Source: Kocuria rosea subsp. polaris
GTDB taxonomy: Bacteria; Actinomycetota; Actinomycetes; Actinomycetales; Micrococcaceae
Reading direction: 5' to 3'
Assembly: GCF_001483755.1 (NCBI RefSeq)
Contig: NZ_LQBK01000039.1
Location: forward strand, 62,001-126,000
Length of the DNA stretch: 64,000 bases
The translations under genes and the position numbers were made by a program. This document shows, one piece after another, positions 8,300 through 16,722 of this stretch. Under the pieces are notes generated by a model. It ran no database searches and had not been told where the DNA came from. It worked only from the letters and a program-made list of their open reading frames with translations. Every line of letters begins with the position of its first letter. The first letter of the stretch is position 1.

Positions 8300-9874
8300 T
8301 CAGCCGATGAGCATGCCCGCGATCGCGGCGCTCATGAGGTTGGCGAGCGTCCCGCCGAGCACGGCTCGCAGGCCGAGCTGGGCGATGTCCCGGCGGCGGC
8401 TCGGGGCGATGCCGCCGAGCCCGCCGAGGAGGATCGCCAGGGACCCGAAGTTCGCGAACCCGGTCAGGGCGAACGTCACGATGGCCTGCGTCTTCGCGGA
8501 GTAGTCCTCGATCTGCGGGGCGAAGCCGGCGAACGCCACGAACTCGTTGAGCACCAGCTTCTGCCCGAGGAAGCTGCCGGCGTCGAGCGCCTCGGCCCAG
8601 GGCACCCCGACGGCGAACATCACCGGCGCGAAGACGTAGCCGAAGAGCTGCTCGAGGGTGAGGTCGCCCAGCCCGAACAGACCGCCGATCGAGCCCAGGA
8701 TGACGTTGATGAGCGCGATGAGCGAGATGAAGGCGATGAGCATCGCGCCGACGTTGAGGGCCAGGCTCAGGCCGTCCGAGGCGCCGCGGGCGGCGGCGTC
8801 GATGACGTTGGCCGGCGGCTCCTCCTCCTCGACGGGGTCCCCGGCCGCGTCCGTGGCGGAGACCCCCTCCGGGTCGGCGGACCGGGCGACGTCGCCGGGC
8901 CGGGCGGCGTCGCCCTCGCTCCGGCCCGCGGCCTGGGCGTCCTGCCGCCGGGCGATCTCGAGCGCCGCGTGCGAGGTCGCCCCGCGCCGGGCACCGCGGG
9001 CCAGCCACCGCCGCGCGCCGCCGCGCTCCTCCCGCGCCGGCTCGCCCTGCGCCGGGCCGTCGGTGCCCTCGGCAGCGCCCACGCCGGTGCCGTCGGTGCT
9101 CTCGGCAGCGCCCGCGCCGGTGCCGTCGTCGGTGCCCGCCGGCCCGCCGGCAGCGCCCGGGGCCCGTGCGGCGCCGGCCGCCGGCGCCTCCGCGCGTGTT
9201 CCTTCCCGTGCTTCCTCCAGGGCCCCGGAGGGGACGAGGAGCTTGGCCATGAGCAGCGCGGCCGGGGCCGCCATGAACGAGGCCGCGATGAGGTACTCGA
9301 GCGGCGCCCCGAGCAGGGAGTAGCCCACGAGCACCGAGCCGGCCACGGTCGCCAGCCCGCCGCACATCACGGCGAAGAGCTCGGAGCGCGTCATCCCCGC
9401 CACGTAGGGCCGGATGACCAGCGGCGCCTCGGTCTGCCCCACGAAGATGTTGGCGGCCGCGTTCATCGACTCCGGGGTCGTGGTGCCGAGCAGCTTCGCC
9501 AGCCCGCCGCCGATGATCTTCACGACCCACTGCAGGATGCCCAGGTAGTACAGCACCGAGGTCAGGGCCGCGAAGAACACGATGACCGGCAGCACCTGGA
9601 AGGCGAAGACCGCCCCCTCCTCGGGCAGGATCGGGCCGAAGAGGAAGTCGATGCCCGCGGCGGAGGAGTCGATGACGGCCTGCACCGCCTGGGTGATGGT
9701 CTGGAGCACGGCGCGGCCGGCCGGGACGTAGAGCACCAGCACGCCGAAGGTCACCTGCAGGGCCAGCGCCAGGGCGACGGTCCGGATCCGGATCCTGCGG
9801 CGGTCCACCGAGAACAGGACCGCGATGGCGAGGAGCGCGATCATCCCGCCGATGCCCCACAGCACGTCCAGCAT
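8300..9874 (-). CDS. concentrative nucleoside transporter (NupC/CNT) with large internal insert
   Basis: A 524-residue nucleoside:cation symporter; bacterial CNTs are usually about 400-430 residues. The N half holds LGTTTPESMNAAANIFVGQTEAP compressed around the conserved GQTEAPL (about residues 146-152), and the C half has FLGQKLVLNEFVAF and TFALTGFANFGSLAI. Residues about 222-350 are an inserted, Ala/Gly/Asp/Glu/Arg-rich, apparently disordered segment in the middle of the protein. Part of it is encoded by a 33-base tandem repeat. The ATG at 9874 has a GGAAGGA site. It is divergent from the nucleoside hydrolase-ribokinase fusion, so uptake and breakdown are linked. The insert is placed where a cytoplasmic loop is expected, but topology was not computed. 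Confidence 0.85.
   Translation of the reverse strand: MLDVLWGIGGMIALLAIAVLFSVDRRRIRIRTVALALALQVTFGVLVLYVPAGRAVLQTITQAVQAVIDSSAAGIDFLFGPILPEEGAVFAFQVLPVIVFFAALTSVLYYLGILQWVVKIIGGGLAKLLGTTTPESMNAAANIFVGQTEAPLVIRPYVAGMTRSELFAVMCGGLATVAGSVLVGYSLLGAPLEYLIAASFMAAPAALLMAKLLVPSGALEEAREGTRAEAPAAGAARAPGAAGGPAGTDDGTGAGAAESTDGTGVGAAEGTDGPAQGEPAREERGGARRWLARGARRGATSHAALEIARRQDAQAAGRSEGDAARPGDVARSADPEGVSATDAAGDPVEEEEPPANVIDAAARGASDGLSLALNVGAMLIAFISLIALINVILGSIGGLFGLGDLTLEQLFGYVFAPVMFAVGVPWAEALDAGSFLGQKLVLNEFVAFAGFAPQIEDYSAKTQAIVTFALTGFANFGSLAILLGGLGGIAPSRRRDIAQLGLRAVLGGTLANLMSAAIAGMLIG
9057..9122. repeat. 33-base tandem repeat inside the transporter insert
   Basis: Two adjacent 33-base units (9057-9089 and 9090-9122) differ at very few positions and are followed by a partial third. 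On the minus strand they encode eleven-residue Gly/Ala/Glu/Thr-rich units. The length keeps the reading frame, so copy-number change would alter loop length without breaking the gene. Confidence 0.8.
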
Positions 9875-9971
9875 GTGAATTGTCCTTCCGTCGGGCGTGC
9901 CCAGGATGCCGGTGACGACGTCGGTGCGGGCTCCGCCTCGTGCTGACGGCGACGCCGGCGTGGTACGGGGT

Positions 9972-9991
9972 ACTCTAACCGCAGCGCTGCG
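9972..9991. promoter_or_regulatory. candidate -10 box and operator between nucleoside genes
   Basis: On the minus strand TAGAGT (9972-9977) could be a -10 box for the transporter. Next to it CGCAGCGCTGCG (9980-9991) is a perfect 12-base palindrome. It lies in the 173-base divergent spacer and could control both genes. No convincing -35 was found. Confidence 0.35.
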
Positions 9992-10047
9992 CGGTCCCCT
10001 GTTTCTTTTTTCCGGGACTGCCTCGACCGACTCGGAGGGTGCGAGCG

Positions 10048-11940
10048 ATGGCCGATCCGGAAGCCCGGCCCTTCTACCTCGACTGCGACACCGGCATCGA
10101 CGACGCCCTCGCCCTGACCTACCTGGTGGCCACGCCCTCGGTGGACCTGCGCGGCATCGGCACCGTCAGCGGCAACACCGACGCCGTGACCGCCGCCCGC
10201 AACACCCTGGACCTGCTGGCCCTGCTGGCCCTGCTGGACCGCCCCGGCACACCGGTCGCGGTCGGCGCCCAGCACCCCCTCGCCGGCCGGTCCGGCGGAG
10301 GAGCCCCGGAGGTGCACGGCACCCGCGGCATCGGGGACGTGCAGCTGCCGAGGGCGGCCGCCGCACCGGTGGCCGAACCGGCGGAGGCGATGCTCATCCG
10401 GCTCGCCCACGAGCACCCGGGCGAGCTCCACGTGCTGGCCACCGGCCCGCTGACCAACCTCGCCCGGGCCCTCCGGCAGGAGCCCGCCCTGCCCGAGCTG
10501 GTCGCCGGCGTCACCGTCATGGGCGGCGCCGCCCTGGCCCCCGGCAACCGCACGCCGGTGGCCGAGGCCAACATCCTGCACGACCCCGAAGCGGCCGCCG
10601 AGGTGCTCGCCGCCCCGTGGGAGGTGACCCTGGTGCCGCTGGACGTCACCATGGAGCACCCCCTGGACGAGGACCAGCGGCAGCAGATCGCGGCCGTCGA
10701 CCATCCGGTGATGCCGGCGCTCGCCGCGATGCTCGAGCACTACGCCGGCTTCTACACCGAGGTCTTCGGCCGCCCGGTCTCCGCCCTGCACGACCCGCTG
10801 GCCGCCGCGGTGGCGGCCGGCACCGTCCGGACCGGCCTCGCCCCGACGGTCCGGGTCGAGGTCGACACGACCGGCGGCCCCGGGCGCGGCCAGACGATCT
10901 GCGACCTGCGCGGCCGCTACGCCGGTCACCCCGCCGCGGCCGGCGCCCGGTGCCGGGTGGTGCTCGAGCTGGCCGAGGACTTCGCGCCGCACCTCCTGGC
11001 CGCGTTCCGCCGGCTCGGCGCGTCCGCACCGGCGGAGCCGCCGGAGCCCGAGCCTCCGGCGCTCACCGTGGTGGGCAGCATCAACATCGACCTGACGGCG
11101 GTGTGCGAGCGGCTGCCGGCCCCGGGAGAAACGGTCGGCGGCGCGGCTCTGCAGCGGGAGCCGGGCGGCAAGGGCGCCAACCAGGCGGTGGCCGCGGCCC
11201 GGCTCGCCGGCCGCGCCCGGATGATCGGCGCCGTCGGCGAGGACCCGGACGGCAGCGCCGTCCTGCGCAGCATGGCGGCCGCCGGGGTCGACACCACCGG
11301 TGTCGCCCGGGTGCCGGCGCCGACCGGCACCGCCCTCATCGCCGTGGACCGGGACGGGGAGAACCAGATCGTGGTCTGTTCCGGCGCCAACGCCGAGGTG
11401 TCCCTCGAGGACGTGACCTTCGCGCCGGAGGAGGCGGTGCTCTGCCAGCTGGAGATCGAGCTCGACACCGTGCGCGAGACCGCCCGGCGGACCCCGGGCT
11501 TCTTCGCCCTGAACGCCGCCCCGGCCCTGCCCCTCCCGGCGGAGCTGGTGGACCGGTGCGACCTGATCATCGTCAACGAGTCCGAGTACGCCCTCATCCC
11601 CGAGCTGGCCGAGGCCAAGCTGGTGGCGGTGACCTACGGCGCCGAGGGCTCGGCCATCCTCGAGCGCGGGCGGCAGGTCGCGTCCGCCCCCGCGGAGCAG
11701 GTCGACGTGGTCAGCACGGTCGGTGCCGGGGACGCGTTCTGCGCCGCGCTGGTGCTCGCCCTCGTCTCCGGGGCCGACTCCGCGACGGCGCTGCGGGCCG
11801 CCAACGCGGTGGGCGCCCACGCCGCGGGCGACCCCTCCTCGCAGCCGGAGCTCTTCCCGCTGGCGCACTACCTGCCGACCCCGGACGGCGACGGCCGACC
11901 GCCCGCGGCCGGGAAAGCACCCGGCGCCGACCGGGCCTGA
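10048..11940 (+). CDS. nucleoside hydrolase-ribokinase (PfkB) fusion protein
   Basis: A 630-residue bifunctional enzyme. Residues about 8-315 are an inosine-uridine nucleoside N-ribohydrolase: LDCDTGIDDALAL (calcium-binding Asp cluster), HVLATGPLTNLA, VTVMGGAA and ANILHDPEAA. After a Pro/Glu-rich linker (about 325-340), residues about 345-620 are a PfkB sugar kinase of ribokinase type. It has TVVGSINIDL, EPGGKGANQAVAAARLAG near 370 and VSTVGAGDAFCAALVLAL near 560, which holds the catalytic Asp. The predicted net reaction is nucleoside to free base plus ribose 5-phosphate in one polypeptide. The ATG at 10048 is chosen over the GTG at 10039 because GGAGG is eight bases before it. It is divergent from the CNT transporter. 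Confidence 0.9.
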   Translation: MADPEARPFYLDCDTGIDDALALTYLVATPSVDLRGIGTVSGNTDAVTAARNTLDLLALLALLDRPGTPVAVGAQHPLAGRSGGGAPEVHGTRGIGDVQLPRAAAAPVAEPAEAMLIRLAHEHPGELHVLATGPLTNLARALRQEPALPELVAGVTVMGGAALAPGNRTPVAEANILHDPEAAAEVLAAPWEVTLVPLDVTMEHPLDEDQRQQIAAVDHPVMPALAAMLEHYAGFYTEVFGRPVSALHDPLAAAVAAGTVRTGLAPTVRVEVDTTGGPGRGQTICDLRGRYAGHPAAAGARCRVVLELAEDFAPHLLAAFRRLGASAPAEPPEPEPPALTVVGSINIDLTAVCERLPAPGETVGGAALQREPGGKGANQAVAAARLAGRARMIGAVGEDPDGSAVLRSMAAAGVDTTGVARVPAPTGTALIAVDRDGENQIVVCSGANAEVSLEDVTFAPEEAVLCQLEIELDTVRETARRTPGFFALNAAPALPLPAELVDRCDLIIVNESEYALIPELAEAKLVAVTYGAEGSAILERGRQVASAPAEQVDVVSTVGAGDAFCAALVLALVSGADSATALRAANAVGAHAAGDPSSQPELFPLAHYLPTPDGDGRPPAAGKAPGADRA

Positions 11941-12036
11941 CCTCTTTCTGCGCAGTCCGCCCCAGGGGAAGGGCTGTCGGCCGGCGGCTCAGAGAGCTCT
12001 CCCGTGCCACCCGGCGCCGGGAACTAGCCTGGGCCC

Positions 12037-13074
12037 ATGACCTCGAACCCTCCGCGGCGACCGGCCCCCTGGCAGTCCCCGGGATCGGCCGGACACGGTC
12101 CCCCGGGCCCCGGTCGCCCCGTCCCGTACCCGGGTTCCCCGCGCGGCCCCGTTCCGCCCGCGGACGGCCCGACGACGACGCCGCTCACCCACGCGGAGTT
12201 CTACCGCACGCCGCGGAACCGCTGGTGGAAGGGCCTGCTCAGCATCCTGGCCGTCGTCGCGGCGATCGCCGTGTTCTCGATCGTGCTGTCCTTCGCCGGT
12301 GTGGCGATCGACCTCCTGCTGGGCACCACCACCACCGAGGAGCTGGCGAGCGGCCGGATCACCCTCACCCCGGCGCTGCTGCTGGCCACCAACCTGTCCC
12401 TGATCGCCTCGGCCGCCGTCGCGGTGCTCCTGCACCGGTACCTGCACCGGCAGCCGGTGGGCACCCTCCACTCGGTGGCCGGGCGTCTCCGGTGGGACTG
12501 GCTGGGGCGGGCGTCCGTCGTCGTCGTCCCGCTGTTCGTGGCCTACGTGGTGGTCATCGTCCTCGTGGAGACACCGGGGCCGATCGTCCTGGACGCGACC
12601 ACCTGGGCCTTCCTCGCGATCGTCCTGCTGACCACCCCGCTGCAGGCGGCGTCCGAGGAGTACATGTTCCGCGGCGTGATCCAGCGCGCCGCGGGCTCGT
12701 GGGCCCCCGGGGCCGTGCCGTCCTTCGTGCTGGGCACCCTGGTGAGCTCGGTGCTGTTCGCCCTCGCCCACTTCGCCACGGACGGGTGGCTCATCGCCTA
12801 CTACGTGGTCTTCGGCATCGCGATGTCGTTGCTGACCCAGTTCACCGGCGGGCTCGAGGCGGCCGTGCTCGTGCACGCGGCCAACAACGTGCTGCTGTTC
12901 CTGGTCTCCACGTTCACCGGGCAGATGAGCGAGGGCATGGACCGCTCGGCCGGGGTGGGCGGCCCGTTCATGCTGGCGCCGATGGTCGTCATCGTGGCCA
13001 TCGCGGCGGTCCTGATCGCCCTCGGCCGGCGGGCGGGGCTGCAGCACCGGGCCGTGCCGCCGCCGGCCGCCTGA
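12037..13074 (+). CDS. CPBP-family intramembrane glutamic endopeptidase (Abi/CAAX protease)
   Basis: A 345-residue membrane protease. A Pro/Gly-rich cytoplasmic tail of about 55 residues is followed by about eight hydrophobic segments. The family motifs are clear: EEYMFRGVIQRA (E207-E208, catalytic), FALAHFATD and LVHAANNVLL. Relatives process prenylated proteins, bacteriocins or signalling proteins; the substrate here is unknown. The ATG has no ribosome site but TAGCCT lies six bases before it, so the transcript may be leaderless. No peptide or immunity gene is adjacent. A strong hairpin follows the stop. Confidence 0.85.
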   Translation: MTSNPPRRPAPWQSPGSAGHGPPGPGRPVPYPGSPRGPVPPADGPTTTPLTHAEFYRTPRNRWWKGLLSILAVVAAIAVFSIVLSFAGVAIDLLLGTTTTEELASGRITLTPALLLATNLSLIASAAVAVLLHRYLHRQPVGTLHSVAGRLRWDWLGRASVVVVPLFVAYVVVIVLVETPGPIVLDATTWAFLAIVLLTTPLQAASEEYMFRGVIQRAAGSWAPGAVPSFVLGTLVSSVLFALAHFATDGWLIAYYVVFGIAMSLLTQFTGGLEAAVLVHAANNVLLFLVSTFTGQMSEGMDRSAGVGGPFMLAPMVVIVAIAAVLIALGRRAGLQHRAVPPPAA

Positions 13075-13098
13075 AGGCGACTGCCTGAGGCCGGGCGC

Positions 13099-13129
13099 GT
13101 GACCCGGTCCGCACCGCGGACCGAGTCAC
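13099..13129. terminator. bidirectional terminator
   Basis: Arms 13099-13112 and 13116-13129 form a 14-base GC-rich stem with one mismatch and a three-base loop, between the convergent protease and TM2 genes. No U-tract is present, as is common in high-GC actinobacteria. Confidence 0.6.
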
Positions 13130-13160
13130 GGACGGCGCTCCCGCCCGGCGGGGCGCTCGA

Positions 13161-13421
13161 TCACAGCCGGCCGCTGTTGATCCGCCGGAGGCGCCGGGTC
13201 AGGAAGAAGCCGTCCAGCAGGGACCAGAGGCCGAGCCCGCCGAGCGTGAGCGTCATGGCGAGGCCCTTCTTCCAGTCCCCGAGGTAGTAGCGGTGCAGGC
13301 CCAGCCAGCCGAAGAACATCCACAGGAGCCAGGCGTCGGTCGGGTTCCGGTGGCCGCGCTGCCTGCGGGAGCTTCTCGTCCCCGCACGGGGCGCACCGAT
13401 GACGGTGGTGTCATGGATCAC
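13161..13421 (-). CDS. TM2-domain small membrane protein
   Basis: An 86-residue protein with a basic N-terminus and a TM2 domain: DAWLLWMFFGWLGLHRYYLG then a turn (DWKKGLAM) and TLTLGGLGLWSLLDGFFL. TM2 proteins place two membrane helices with a short loop; their molecular role is poorly known. The GTG at 13421 overlaps the stop of the nuclease gene (GTGA), and GAGGA lies just before it, so translation is coupled to the secreted nuclease. The coupling suggests a shared function at the envelope, but this is inference. Confidence 0.8.
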   Translation of the reverse strand: MIHDTTVIGAPRAGTRSSRRQRGHRNPTDAWLLWMFFGWLGLHRYYLGDWKKGLAMTLTLGGLGLWSLLDGFFLTRRLRRINSGRL

Positions 13422-14302
13422 CTCGGGTCCTCGTTCCGGTGGTCGGTGGGCAGCTCCTGGCCGGGGCACGTGGACAGGACGCCGGCCATGGCTGCCTTCT
13501 CCGCAGTGGTCACCTGCAGCCCGTACTCGGCCTTCACCGCGATCTGGGTGGCCACGTACTCGCAGCGGAAGGACTCCTCGGGCGGGAGCCACTCGTCGGC
13601 CGGGGAGTCGGACTTCGAGGCGTTGACGGGGCCGGCCACGGCCAGCAGGTTCAGCGGGTCGTTGTAGAACGCCACCCGCTCGGCCTGGGAGAGGTCGCGC
13701 GCTCCGGAGGCCCACGCGTTGCCGGCGGCCACCACGTGGTCGATCTGCACGTCCGAGGACGTGGTGACCCCGCGGGTGAAGCGGACCAGCTCGCCGGTGT
13801 AGGGGTCGTCCAGTGTCCCCGAGGCCACCGTGCAGCCGTCCTCGGTCGTCATGTCGGTCAGGTCCCGGGCGAGGATCTCGTCGCGGGTGCTCGCGCAGTC
13901 GTCGTCGGCGTCGATCCAGTCGCCGAACCGGGCGGAGCGGTCGTAGCCGGCCATGGAGCCGGTGTCGGCCACCTCCAGGCTGTGGAGGGCCACCAGGGCT
14001 TCCGACGCCGGGTCCCACCCGTCGGTGGGCTCCGGCGAGGCGGTGACCCCGGTGACCTCCGTGCCCGCGGTCCCGGTGGGGGACGGGGAGGGCGCCGGGG
14101 TGGCGGCGACGGCCTCGGGCGGCAGCGGGGACGACTCGGCGACCAGGGCGGTCGGTGCCGCCGTGACCACGACGGCGAGGACGCCGGCCACCATGGTCAG
14201 GTGCGCCGGCACGGCCAGGAGCCACCGGCCGGCCCGGAAGCCGGGGTGGGCGGTGAAGGCGGTGCGCCCGGGATCAGGGGATGGATGACGGGCGGGGTTC
14301 AT
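13418..14302 (-). CDS. secreted/anchored HNH nuclease (DUF1524, GmrSD C-terminal-like)
   Basis: A 294-residue protein with an N-terminal hydrophobic segment (LLAVPAHLTMVAGVLAVVVT, about residues 28-47) that works as a signal or anchor. A Pro/Ser/Thr/Ala-rich linker follows, then a nuclease domain. Visible are SDVQIDHVVAAGNAWASGAR (the IDH of the HNH motif), NDPLNLLAVAGPVNASKSD and the closing SFRCEYVATQIAVKAEYGL. Such proteins are usually exported DNases for nutrient scavenging or competition. The ATG at 14302 has AGGAG. It is coupled to the TM2 gene downstream and lies 106 bases after the membrane-protein gene at 14409. Confidence 0.8.
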   Translation of the reverse strand: MNPARHPSPDPGRTAFTAHPGFRAGRWLLAVPAHLTMVAGVLAVVVTAAPTALVAESSPLPPEAVAATPAPSPSPTGTAGTEVTGVTASPEPTDGWDPASEALVALHSLEVADTGSMAGYDRSARFGDWIDADDDCASTRDEILARDLTDMTTEDGCTVASGTLDDPYTGELVRFTRGVTTSSDVQIDHVVAAGNAWASGARDLSQAERVAFYNDPLNLLAVAGPVNASKSDSPADEWLPPEESFRCEYVATQIAVKAEYGLQVTTAEKAAMAGVLSTCPGQELPTDHRNEDPR

Positions 14303-14408
14303 GCTGCTCCTGGGGAACGAGAAGGGTCCGGGGCGTCCCGGCCGGTGCCGGTCCTGGGGCCCGGTCCAGGCGCCGCCGGCGTCGGGGCCACCCGGTGGTC
14401 CGCGCGGG

Positions 14409-15182
14409 TCACCGGCCGAGGTCCTCGGCCGCGGCGTCCCAGGCGGCGTGGGCGTCCCGGGTCTTCGTGGGGCGGTAGGTGCTGCGCAGCCGGTCGAACG
14501 CGGCATTGCGCTGCTGGGCCAGGAAGGCCGCGGCGCCCTCGGTGGCGGCGTCCTGGCGGACCCGGTCCCGGGCGTCCGTGATGGTCTCCATGATCCGCTC
14601 CGCGGCCTCGGTGCCGCCCTGGAGGTAGGCGTCGCGGACCTCCCGGTCCTGGTGGTAGAGGTACTGCTCGCTGGTCTGGCCCCGGGCGGAGTCGAACGGG
14701 TTCTCGGCCAGGTCGGAGACCATGGCGGCCATCCAGTCCAGGCGGGCGTCGGCCTTCTGGCGCCAGGCGGGCGTCACGGCCAGCGGCCGGACGGCCCAGA
14801 CGTCCGCGCCGTGCTCGCGGAACCGGTCGACGCTCCAGTCCGCCCGCGGCACCACGGCCAGCGTCCTGGGCAGGGACGCGAGCTCGCTGACCGCCGTGTG
14901 GGTGGTCCTGGGCCGGAGGTGCCACTGGAGCCAGGCGGTGCGCATGTCCTCCGCGCCGGCTCGCCGGGCCGCCGCCACGGCCCTGTGCTCGGCCCGCGGC
15001 GACGGGGAGTGCTCCGAGCCGGTGAACATCGTCCGCACCGAGGTCGTCACGGCGCTGCCCAGCACGTAGACGAGCCGCAGGCCCAGCACGATGAGGCCCA
15101 GGGCGGCGAAGAACAGGCCCACGGGCTGGACGAGCTGCAGGAGCTCCGGAAGGAGCGCGGGCAGCGGGGTGGTGGCGGTCAT
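14409..15182 (-). CDS. membrane-anchored protein of unknown function
   Basis: A 257-residue protein that I do not recognise. One strong membrane segment lies near the N-terminus (VGLFFAALGLIVLGLRLVYVLGS, broken here only by family wording; about residues 21-43). The remaining 210 residues are charged, helical and Ala/Arg-rich, with many Trp and Gln residues (for example AWLQWHLRP and SEQYLYHQDREVRDAYLQGG). No enzyme motif is visible. It is upstream of the secreted nuclease and TM2 genes on the same strand and could form one operon with them. A MarR-type palindrome sits at its promoter. Confidence 0.65.
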   Translation of the reverse strand: MTATTPLPALLPELLQLVQPVGLFFAALGLIVLGLRLVYVLGSAVTTSVRTMFTGSEHSPSPRAEHRAVAAARRAGAEDMRTAWLQWHLRPRTTHTAVSELASLPRTLAVVPRADWSVDRFREHGADVWAVRPLAVTPAWRQKADARLDWMAAMVSDLAENPFDSARGQTSEQYLYHQDREVRDAYLQGGTEAAERIMETITDARDRVRQDAATEGAAAFLAQQRNAAFDRLRSTYRPTKTRDAHAAWDAAAEDLGR

Positions 15183-15205
15183 CTGGATCCCCCGGAAACG
15201 TGTTG

Positions 15206-15225
15206 TTGCTTAAGCAATTAGATTA
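15206..15225. promoter_or_regulatory. MarR-type palindrome beside a -10 box
   Basis: TTGCTTAAGCAA (15206-15217) is a perfect 12-base palindrome about 24 bases upstream of the minus-strand gene at 15182. Directly upstream TAATCT (15220-15225, minus strand) resembles a -10 box, so the palindrome would cover the transcription start. Its TTGC...GCAA form is typical of MarR sites; no MarR gene is nearby. Confidence 0.5.
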
Positions 15226-15597
15226 CTCGTACTGCTTCTCGGGACGACCACCGCGCGGCGTGCGGGCGGCCCAGTGTTCCGACTGCCGGACCGGGGTCTC
15301 CGGCCGGTGATCGACGGCCCTCCTGCAAGAGACCAGGTCAGGGACGGTTCGCCTTGCGCCCGGAGATCGCCGGGGCACCGGGACGCGTCCTGTCCCCTCT
15401 TCGGGGCCCGCTGTTGTGTGACGGAAAAGGGCGCCGCTGGAGCCGTCCGGCCCGCCGCGCCGGGAGGAGCGCCCGTCGAATCCCTGGACCGTTCCGCCGC
15501 TCCGGCGGGGCTGCCGGTCGCACGGCTCCTCGATCACCGGCCGACCGGGCGGTACGGTGAACGGCGTCACACCCGTGCACCGATACCGGAGGTCGTC
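15226..15597. other. intergenic region before the alcohol dehydrogenase
   Basis: About 370 bases between divergent genes. No convincing small gene, RNA or hairpin was found. It should hold the promoter of the alcohol dehydrogenase, but no clear -35/-10 pair is visible. Confidence 0.5.
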
Positions 15598-16704
15598 GTG
15601 AAGATTCGTGGAGCCGTCCTGGAGACCATGGAGGCCTCCGCCCCGTACGCCGAGTCGCAGCCGTTGCGCGTCGAGGAGCTCGAGCTCGGCGAGCCCGGCC
15701 CCACCGAGCTGCGGGTGCGGATCACGGCCGCCGGGGTGTGCCACTCCGACCTCTCCGTGGTCAACGGCAACCGTCCGCGGCCCCTGCCGATGCTGCTGGG
15801 GCACGAGGCGGCCGGCGTCGTCGAGCACGTGGGCGCCGAGGTCACCGACCTGGAGGTCGGCCAGCACGTGGTGATGGCGTTCCTGCCGCGCTGCGGCGAG
15901 TGCGCGGCCTGCAAGACGGAGGGGCTGCTGCCGTGCACGGTCGGCTCGAAGGCCAACGCCTCCGGCACCCTCATCGAGGGCTCGATGCACCTGCGCTCCG
16001 AGGCCCGCGGCAACGTCTACCACCACCTGGGGGTCTCCGGGTTCGCCACGCACGCCGTGGTGGACCGGCGCTCCGTGGTGCCCGTGGGCGAGGACGTCCC
16101 GGCCCCCATCGCGGCCGTCATGGGCTGCGCGGTGCTCACCGGGGGAGGGGCCGTGATCAACGCGGCCCAGGCCACCTCCGACGACGTCGTGGCCGTGGTC
16201 GGCCTCGGCGGCGTGGGGCTCGCCGCGGTGCTGGTCGCCAAGGCCGTGGGCTGCCGCCGGGTGATCGCCGTGGACGCGCTGCCGGAGAAGCTGGGCATGG
16301 CCCAGGAGTTCGGCGCGGACGAGGCGCTCACCCCGGAGGAGCTCGTGGCGCTCGAGGACAAGCCCCGCGTGGTGATCGAGGCCGCCGGGCACCCGCGCGC
16401 GTTCGAGACCGCGTTCAACGCCACCGCTGTGGGCGGGGTGACCGTCACCGTGGGCCTGCCGGCGCCCGGTGCCATGTCCCAGATCGAGCCGCTGAAGATC
16501 ACCGCCGAGGCCCGCCAGATCATCGGCAGCTACCTCGGCTCCGCCGTGCCGGCGGTGGACATCCCCAAGTACGAGCAGATGTGGCGCGACGGCGTGCTGC
16601 CGCTGGAGAAGCTGATCACCTCCCACATCACGCTGGACCAGATCAACGAGGCGATGGACGAGCTGGACGCGGGGCGGGCGGTGCGGCAGGTCATCGAGTT
16701 CTAA
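15598..16704 (+). CDS. zinc-dependent alcohol dehydrogenase (class III-like MDR)
   Basis: A 368-residue medium-chain dehydrogenase/reductase. The catalytic zinc residues are in AAGVCHSDLSVVNG and LLGHEAAGVVEHVG. The structural-zinc loop carries CGECAACKTEGLLPC. The cofactor motif is VVGLGGVGLAAVLVA. It resembles class III and mycothiol/NDMA-type alcohol dehydrogenases in layout, with a long EGSMHLRSEARGNVYHHL insert. The GTG at 15598 has GGAGG five bases upstream. The gene stands alone; the helicase gene converges on it with an 18-base gap. The physiological alcohol or aldehyde is unknown. Confidence 0.85.
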   Translation: MKIRGAVLETMEASAPYAESQPLRVEELELGEPGPTELRVRITAAGVCHSDLSVVNGNRPRPLPMLLGHEAAGVVEHVGAEVTDLEVGQHVVMAFLPRCGECAACKTEGLLPCTVGSKANASGTLIEGSMHLRSEARGNVYHHLGVSGFATHAVVDRRSVVPVGEDVPAPIAAVMGCAVLTGGGAVINAAQATSDDVVAVVGLGGVGLAAVLVAKAVGCRRVIAVDALPEKLGMAQEFGADEALTPEELVALEDKPRVVIEAAGHPRAFETAFNATAVGGVTVTVGLPAPGAMSQIEPLKITAEARQIIGSYLGSAVPAVDIPKYEQMWRDGVLPLEKLITSHITLDQINEAMDELDAGRAVRQVIEF

Positions 16705-16722
16705 GCCCCGCCGTCCGCGGCT

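Noticed and set aside
9841-11868. A 675-codon minus-strand frame
   Set aside because: It is antisense to the nucleoside hydrolase-ribokinase fusion, which has complete catalytic motifs.
12037-13074. CPBP protease as immunity protein of a bacteriocin locus
   Set aside because: No small Cys- or Gly-rich peptide gene or exporter is next to it.
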